This document shows, in pieces, positions 59,987 through 64,000 of a stretch of 64,000 bases of DNA. A model generated the notes under the pieces. The model ran no database searches. It worked only from the letters and a program-made list of their open reading frames with translations, and was not told the DNA's origin. The DNA is taken from the NCBI RefSeq assembly GCF_042492175.1, contig NZ_CP170453.1, forward strand, positions 1,612,001 through 1,676,000, written 5' to 3'. Within the stretch, counting starts at the first letter, position 1, and each line of letters begins with the position of its first letter. Origin of the DNA: CAJXSN01 sp947492235. GTDB lineage: Bacteria; Pseudomonadota; Alphaproteobacteria; Sphingomonadales; Sphingomonadaceae. Both the position numbers and the translations under genes were made by a program.

Positions 59987-60868
59987 TCAAAGGGCGGGGT
60001 GGCGCGTGTTTTCCTCTGCCATGGCGAGCATCGAGCGGGCGTGGCGCCCGGCGACCTCGCGCTGGTCGTCGCCATATCCTCCTCCCAAAGCGCTGGCGAC
60101 GGGGATGTCGCGCTGGCGAGCCTGAGCCACGACATAGCGGTCGCGCGCAGTCAGCCCTTCGTCGCTGAGGGCCAAGCGGCCAAGCCGGTCATTCTGGTGC
60201 GGATCGACGCCGGCCTGATAGAGCACGAGGTCGGGTTGCACCCGTTCCAGCAGTCCGGGCAAATGCGCCGCCAGGGCATCCAGATAGGCGGCATCTTCAG
60301 TTCCGTCCGGCAGGGCGACATCCAGATCGGACCGCGCCTTGCGCACAGGGAAGTTCTTCTCTGCATGCATGGAGAAGGTGACGATATCCTCCCGCCCGGC
60401 CGTCAGGCTGGCGGTCCCGTCCCCCTGATGGACGTCGAGGTCGACCACCAGAATGCGCTGTGCATCGCCGCCCGCAATCAGGCGATTGGCCGCCACCGCC
60501 AGATCGTTGAACACGCAATACCCTGCGCCGGTATCATACAGCGCATGGTGACTTCCCGCTGCGCTGTTGGCGGCATAGCCATGCTCCATCGCCAGTCGCG
60601 CGGCCAGCCATGTCCCGCCATTGGTGTGGCGCACACGGCTGGCGATATGCGGTGTGACGGGGAAGCCGATCCGTCGCTCTTTCTCGCGCGGCACGGTCTG
60701 GGTGAGCACTTGCTCGACATAGGCCGGATCATGCACCGCTTCCAACCACTCCAGCGGGCACGGCTCCGGCGCATGCTCTGTGATAGCTGCGCCGCTTTCG
60801 CGTAGCTCCATCATCACCAGCTGATACTTATCAAATTTAAACGTCCCGCGCTCCGGCGGCGGGGCCAT
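59987..60868 (-). CDS. Histone-deacetylase-family protein
   Basis: A Zn-dependent amidohydrolase of the AcuC/HdaH/AphA superfamily, 293 residues from the first ATG. Motifs: AAGSHHALYDTGAGYCVFNDLAV (active-site His pair), VVDLDVHQGDGT (zinc Asp/His), YQAGVDPHQND and LGGGYG. Deacetylation of a small molecule or polyamine is more likely than of histones. The 10 codons upstream of this ATG translate as LLHVVHHVDY, which matches the N-terminus expected in homologues. The reading frame therefore probably starts at CTG 60898, just past the TAA of the thioredoxin-like gene. Confidence 0.9.
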   Translation of the reverse strand: MAPPPERGTFKFDKYQLVMMELRESGAAITEHAPEPCPLEWLEAVHDPAYVEQVLTQTVPREKERRIGFPVTPHIASRVRHTNGGTWLAARLAMEHGYAANSAAGSHHALYDTGAGYCVFNDLAVAANRLIAGGDAQRILVVDLDVHQGDGTASLTAGREDIVTFSMHAEKNFPVRKARSDLDVALPDGTEDAAYLDALAAHLPGLLERVQPDLVLYQAGVDPHQNDRLGRLALSDEGLTARDRYVVAQARQRDIPVASALGGGYGDDQREVAGRHARSMLAMAEENTRHPAL

Positions 60869-60901
60869 GTAGTCAACGTGGTGGACGACGTGGAGCAGGG
60901 C

Positions 60902-61417
60902 TTAGTCTCGTGCTATTTCGGTCGTAGCCAGCAATGCCAGCTCCTCGAAAATCGCGTCTTCGCTGCGGCTGGCGGCGTTGCGCCAGCTTGTCGCGGTTTC
61001 CGGGTTCAGCAGGGCGCCATCCGGGTGCACCACCAGCACATTGGGCGTTCCGGGTAGCTCCTCCAGCCCGAAACGGCGCGCAATGGCAAGGTTATGCCCG
61101 TCGCCCGTTTGCGGCATGCCGACATTGACGAAGACGAGTTCGTAACGCTGTGCCACCAATGCAGCGAAGCGGGGCTGCTCCAGCCATCCGGCGAGGGCGC
61201 GGCTATCGTGGCACCAGTTTGCACCCATCACCAGCAGCACGGGCTTGCGGCTGGTGCTTGCGCGGGCCAGCGCCGCATCGACATCGGCCATCGCATCGGC
61301 GCTGACAGCATAGGAACGCGCTTCGGGATGGTCGGCGGCCTTCTCCGCCATCGCGCTGGTGGTGGCGCAGGCGGACAGGCTCAGCGCCAGCAGCGCGGCG
61401 GAGACGCTTCTTATCAC
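60902..61417 (-). CDS. Thioredoxin-like lipoprotein
   Basis: A 171-residue lipoprotein (lipobox LSAC, Cys about 17). The thioredoxin fold has PVLLVMGANWCHDSRALAGWL, so the redox site is C69-H-D-S72: one cysteine only (CxxS), as in monothiol or chaperone-type thioredoxins. The cis-Pro segment is LPGTPNVLVV. The GTG start overlaps the ispG TGA (GTGA), and the HDAC-like frame begins right after its stop, so ispG, this gene and the HDAC gene look like one coupled unit. Confidence 0.9.
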   Translation of the reverse strand: MIRSVSAALLALSLSACATTSAMAEKAADHPEARSYAVSADAMADVDAALARASTSRKPVLLVMGANWCHDSRALAGWLEQPRFAALVAQRYELVFVNVGMPQTGDGHNLAIARRFGLEELPGTPNVLVVHPDGALLNPETATSWRNAASRSEDAIFEELALLATTEIARD

Positions 61418-62556
61418 TCCACCGCTTCCGCCGCGTGGGGGTCGAACGCGGTTGCTTCGCCCGCTTCGATCGCTGCGGCTTTCTCCTCCACCAGCTTCAC
61501 GATATGGCTGAGCATGTCTTCGCTCTCGATATGGTGGTCTTTCACCCCCGAGAGATAGACCATGTGCTTGCCATTGCCGCCGCCGGTCAGGCCGATATCG
61601 GTTTCGCGCGCTTCGCCGGGGCCGTTGACTACGCAGCCGAGGACAGACAGGCTCATCGGAGTTTTGATGTGCTCCAACCGGCTTTCCAGCGCCTCCACCG
61701 TCCGGATCACGTCGAAGCCCTGCCGAGAGCAGCTGGGGCACGACACCACGCGAACACCGCGCGTGCGAAGGCCCAGCGCCTTGAGCATTTCGAAGCCGAC
61801 TTTGACTTCCTGCTCCGGCTCGGCGCTCAGCGAAACGCGGATCGTGTCGCCGATCCCGGCCCATAGCAGGCTGCCAATGCCGATCGAGGATTTGACCGTG
61901 CCGCCGATCAGGCCGCCTGCCTCGGTGATGCCCAGATGCAGCGGGCAATCGACCGTCTCGGCCAGCGCGTGATAGGCGGCGACAGCGAGAAACACATCGC
62001 TTGCCTTCACCGCGACCTTGAATTCGTGGAAGTCGTGGTCCTGCAGCAGCTTGATATGGTCGAGCGCGCTTTCAACCAGAGCTTCGGGGCAGGGCTCGCC
62101 GTATTTTTCCAGCAGATCGCGCTCCAGCGAACCGGCATTCACACCGATGCGGATCGCGCAGCCATTGGCTTTCGCTGCGCGGACGACCTCGGCCACGCGG
62201 TCCGACCCGCCAATATTGCCGGGATTGATCCGCAGGCAGGCCGCACCCTTGTCGGCCGCTTCCAATGCGCGTTTGTAATGGAAGTGGATGTCGGCGACGA
62301 TCGGGATCTGCGCCGCCTTGACGATCTGGTCGAAGTTTTCCGTCGATTCCTCGGTCGGACAGGACACGCGGATAATGTCCGCGCCCACATCCTCGCACCG
62401 GCGGATCTGGTCGATGGTCGCGCCCACATCCTCGGTCGGCGTGTTGGTCATCGTCTGCACGGTGATCGGCGCATCGCCGCCGACCGGCACGTTGCCGACC
62501 ATGATCTGGCGGCATTCACGGCGTTCTATGGTGCGCCAGGGGCGGATGGCATTCAT
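61414..62556 (-). CDS. ispG: 4-hydroxy-3-methylbut-2-en-1-yl diphosphate synthase
   Basis: A 380-residue 4Fe-4S enzyme of the MEP isoprenoid pathway. The TIM barrel starts with GNVPVGGDAPITVQTMTNTPTEDV. The iron-sulfur cysteines are in VSCPSCSRQGFDV and SVLGCVVNGPGEA. The C-terminal residues GLTGGGNGKHMVYLSG are typical. I start at MNAIRPWRTIERRE, with GAGAG upstream. Length matches E. coli IspG (372). Confidence 0.97.
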   Translation of the reverse strand: MNAIRPWRTIERRECRQIMVGNVPVGGDAPITVQTMTNTPTEDVGATIDQIRRCEDVGADIIRVSCPTEESTENFDQIVKAAQIPIVADIHFHYKRALEAADKGAACLRINPGNIGGSDRVAEVVRAAKANGCAIRIGVNAGSLERDLLEKYGEPCPEALVESALDHIKLLQDHDFHEFKVAVKASDVFLAVAAYHALAETVDCPLHLGITEAGGLIGGTVKSSIGIGSLLWAGIGDTIRVSLSAEPEQEVKVGFEMLKALGLRTRGVRVVSCPSCSRQGFDVIRTVEALESRLEHIKTPMSLSVLGCVVNGPGEARETDIGLTGGGNGKHMVYLSGVKDHHIESEDMLSHIVKLVEEKAAAIEAGEATAFDPHAAEAVE

Positions 62557-62739
62557 CGGTTGCTCTCTCGTGAAGCACGTTTGGAACACTTGGAACACGG
62601 TCCAAGGGCAATAAAGTCGAGCTGCGAGAAACTGGTTGCGCAGCCCGTATGTGGCTGCGGGATATAACCCCTTTGCTGCGGATTTGCGACCATTACCATT
62701 GCGCTGCTGCTAGCATGCGCAATACTTGTCGGAAAACGC

Positions 62740-63387
62740 TTACCAGCGGATGATACGGGGCAGGGCAATCCGGCCCAGCGCGCCGCAAACCACCACCGGC
62801 AGGACATGCCAAATGCCCAAATGCGCCAGCCCGTCGATCGGGCAGGACAGGCCATAGGCAAAACTGCCCGCCGCGCCCGCCGCCACACCGGCGATGGTGC
62901 CGGACAGGGTGGTGGAAACGGGCGCGCCGCGCTTCAGCCACCAGGCCAGCGCCACGAAGGTCAGCGCGCTGGTCGCGCTGCCCGCGGCAAAGCAGGTGAA
63001 GGCGTGGGGATCGATCAGGCTAGCCACGCCGCTGCCTTGGCCAAGCATCATGGCAATCGCTGCGATGGGCATCACACCCAGCATCGCCAGCGCCCAGCGC
63101 GGACCATCCTGCCGATTGCCGACATGGGGGCTGGCAAGCGCGATGCTCGCGCCGATGGCGGCCAGCGCCACCAGCAGCAGGAGGCCGTTGATGATGACGA
63201 AGAAAGGAGATGCCGTGCCGGTCAGCACGCCGTCCCATAATCCGGCGACCATCCATACGGCTCCGATGGTGACGGCTCCGGCCAGCGCCAGCACGGCGTA
63301 ACCTTCGCGGGCCCGCATCGGGCGGACCGGTTCCAGTTCATCGGACAGCTCTGCGATCAGCGCAGCGTTGCGGGTATTCATGGTCAT
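62740..63387 (-). CDS. nrsF: NrsF-family anti-sigma membrane protein
   Basis: A 215-residue protein with six membrane segments. Two conserved-looking Cys, C132 in FTCFAAGS and C182 in LSCPIDGLAHLGIWH, sit almost exactly where Caulobacter NrsF has the pair that senses oxidants and chromate or cadmium. The ATG overlaps the sigma factor TGA (ATGA). The pair is expected to hold the sigma factor at the membrane until stress. Confidence 0.92.
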   Translation of the reverse strand: MTMNTRNAALIAELSDELEPVRPMRAREGYAVLALAGAVTIGAVWMVAGLWDGVLTGTASPFFVIINGLLLLVALAAIGASIALASPHVGNRQDGPRWALAMLGVMPIAAIAMMLGQGSGVASLIDPHAFTCFAAGSATSALTFVALAWWLKRGAPVSTTLSGTIAGVAAGAAGSFAYGLSCPIDGLAHLGIWHVLPVVVCGALGRIALPRIIRW

Positions 63388-63914
63388 TCTGCCTTTTCGA
63401 TCATAGCGGACAGCTTCTTCAGCCCGCGATGGATATTCACTTTCACCAGGCTCTCGCTCTGGCCGGTCCGTTCGCTGGCTTCGACGATGCTCAGCCCTTC
63501 GATTTTGACCATCTCGATAACTTCGGCCTGCTTTTGCGGCAGGTGGACGAACAGACGATCAAGGCTCATCCGCGCCATCACCGCTTCTTCTTCGCTTTCC
63601 TCGGCCGCGTCGTGGTCGCCCAGCTCGTCTTCCGCCGTGCGGTAGACTTTGCGCAGGTGATCGACCCAGCGGTACCGGGCAATCGCGGCGAGCCACGGCA
63701 TGAAGGCGCGGTCCGGGTCCCAGCTGGAGCGCTTGCGGTGCACCGACATCAGCACATCCTGAACCAGATCGTCCAACTGCTGTGGCGGCACGCGCTTGCG
63801 GAAATAGCGCTGCAACCAATTTGAGCATTCATCCAGCAGCACGGCATAGGCGCGCTTGTCGCCGCCCTGCGCTTTGCGCATTAGATGAGCCAGCGTTGTC
63901 TCGTCTGCAATCAT
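63384..63914 (-). CDS. sigF: ECF sigma factor, SigF-like
   Basis: A 176-residue ECF sigma factor. Region 2 has LQRYFRKRVPPQQLDDLVQDVLMSVHRKRSSWDPDRAFMPWLAAIARYRWVDHLRK. Region 4 has DRLFVHLPQKQAEVIEMVKIEGLSIVEASERTGQSESLVKVNIHRGLKKL. The partner NrsF gene is coupled downstream. The promoter at 63953-63978 fits autoregulation. In Caulobacter this sigma factor controls a small oxidative/heavy-metal stress regulon. Confidence 0.94.
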   Translation of the reverse strand: MIADETTLAHLMRKAQGGDKRAYAVLLDECSNWLQRYFRKRVPPQQLDDLVQDVLMSVHRKRSSWDPDRAFMPWLAAIARYRWVDHLRKVYRTAEDELGDHDAAEESEEEAVMARMSLDRLFVHLPQKQAEVIEMVKIEGLSIVEASERTGQSESLVKVNIHRGLKKLSAMIEKAE

Positions 63915-63952
63915 CGAACCGGCTCCCCGCCATCTCGTGTGTCGGGGAGTGT

Positions 63953-63978
63953 TTCGGACGGCAAGGGGCGCAGGTTAC
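63953..63978 (-). promoter_or_regulatory. SigF-type ECF promoter upstream of sigF
   Basis: On the minus strand GTAACC (63978-63973), a 16-bp spacer and CGAA (63956-63953) lie about 40 bp before the sigF ATG. GTAACC-N16-CGAA is the motif I recall for Caulobacter SigF-dependent genes. Confidence 0.75.
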
Positions 63979-64000
63979 ACACCGGGCGGATTTTTATCCG

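Overview
The window looks like a contiguous piece of the chromosome of a Sphingomonadales alphaproteobacterium, probably an Erythrobacteraceae-type marine or environmental organism. Reasons: high GC with GC-rich third codon positions, a 41-residue L36, alphaproteobacterial gene neighbourhoods (rpsT-dnaA, mutM/ubiE-ubiB, coaBC-dut, secB/Tim44-mltA-smr, a sigF-nrsF pair), and several dispersed palindromic repeats of the kind found between genes in this group. I see no transposase, integrase, phage gene, CRISPR array, rRNA or tRNA. It is mostly housekeeping sequence, with about 69 protein genes packed on both strands.

Layout. 1-9.4 kb: a truncated membrane protein, an M14 carboxypeptidase and DUF4136 lipoprotein pair, galE, rpmJ, a HAD phosphatase, a small secreted Cys protein divergent from an HxlR regulator with a near-perfect palindromic operator candidate, a bacterial serpin, a ComM/YifB ATPase and a periplasmic ClpP-fold protein. 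9.4-18.4 kb: the rpmH-rnpA-yidD-yidC-engB block, a GST, an S1/P1 nuclease, a cupin divergent from dapE, a dicarboxylate symporter and a GNAT. 18.5-23.7 kb: a minus-strand dapB-M48 protease-nth run, a sirtuin and a MoeB-like E1 enzyme.

23.7-32.5 kb: dnaA, rpsT, mutM, ubiE-ubiB, coaBC-dut, the replication-initiation, repair, quinone and cofactor core. CoaBC carries an unusual acidic linker of about 158 residues. 32.5-41.7 kb: a second DUF4136 lipoprotein, the minus-strand run secB-murJ-trpS, the plus-strand run Tim44-like-mltA-smr, a DUF2306 protein divergent from a membrane-anchored LytTR regulator with an inverted-repeat operator candidate, and a Pr6Pr membrane protein. 41.8-50.4 kb: katG, a DCC protein, aroC, then ruvA-dsrE-ruvB and a 720-residue Ser/Gly/Thr repeat protein with a PEP-CTERM-like tail.

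50.4-64 kb: acnA coupled to a rhodanese lipoprotein, a DMT transporter, two convergent L,D-transpeptidases, a flavoprotein, a pepsin-like aspartic protease, a histone-deacetylase-family amidohydrolase, a thioredoxin-like lipoprotein coupled to ispG, and a sigF-nrsF pair whose upstream DNA contains an apparent SigF-type promoter. The least ordinary items are (i) three copies of a two-hairpin palindromic repeat whose stems covary, (ii) the Ser-rich surface-protein candidate, (iii) the palindromes beside the HxlR and LytTR regulators, (iv) the CoaBC linker, and (v) the HDAC-like gene whose conserved N-terminus appears to begin at CTG.
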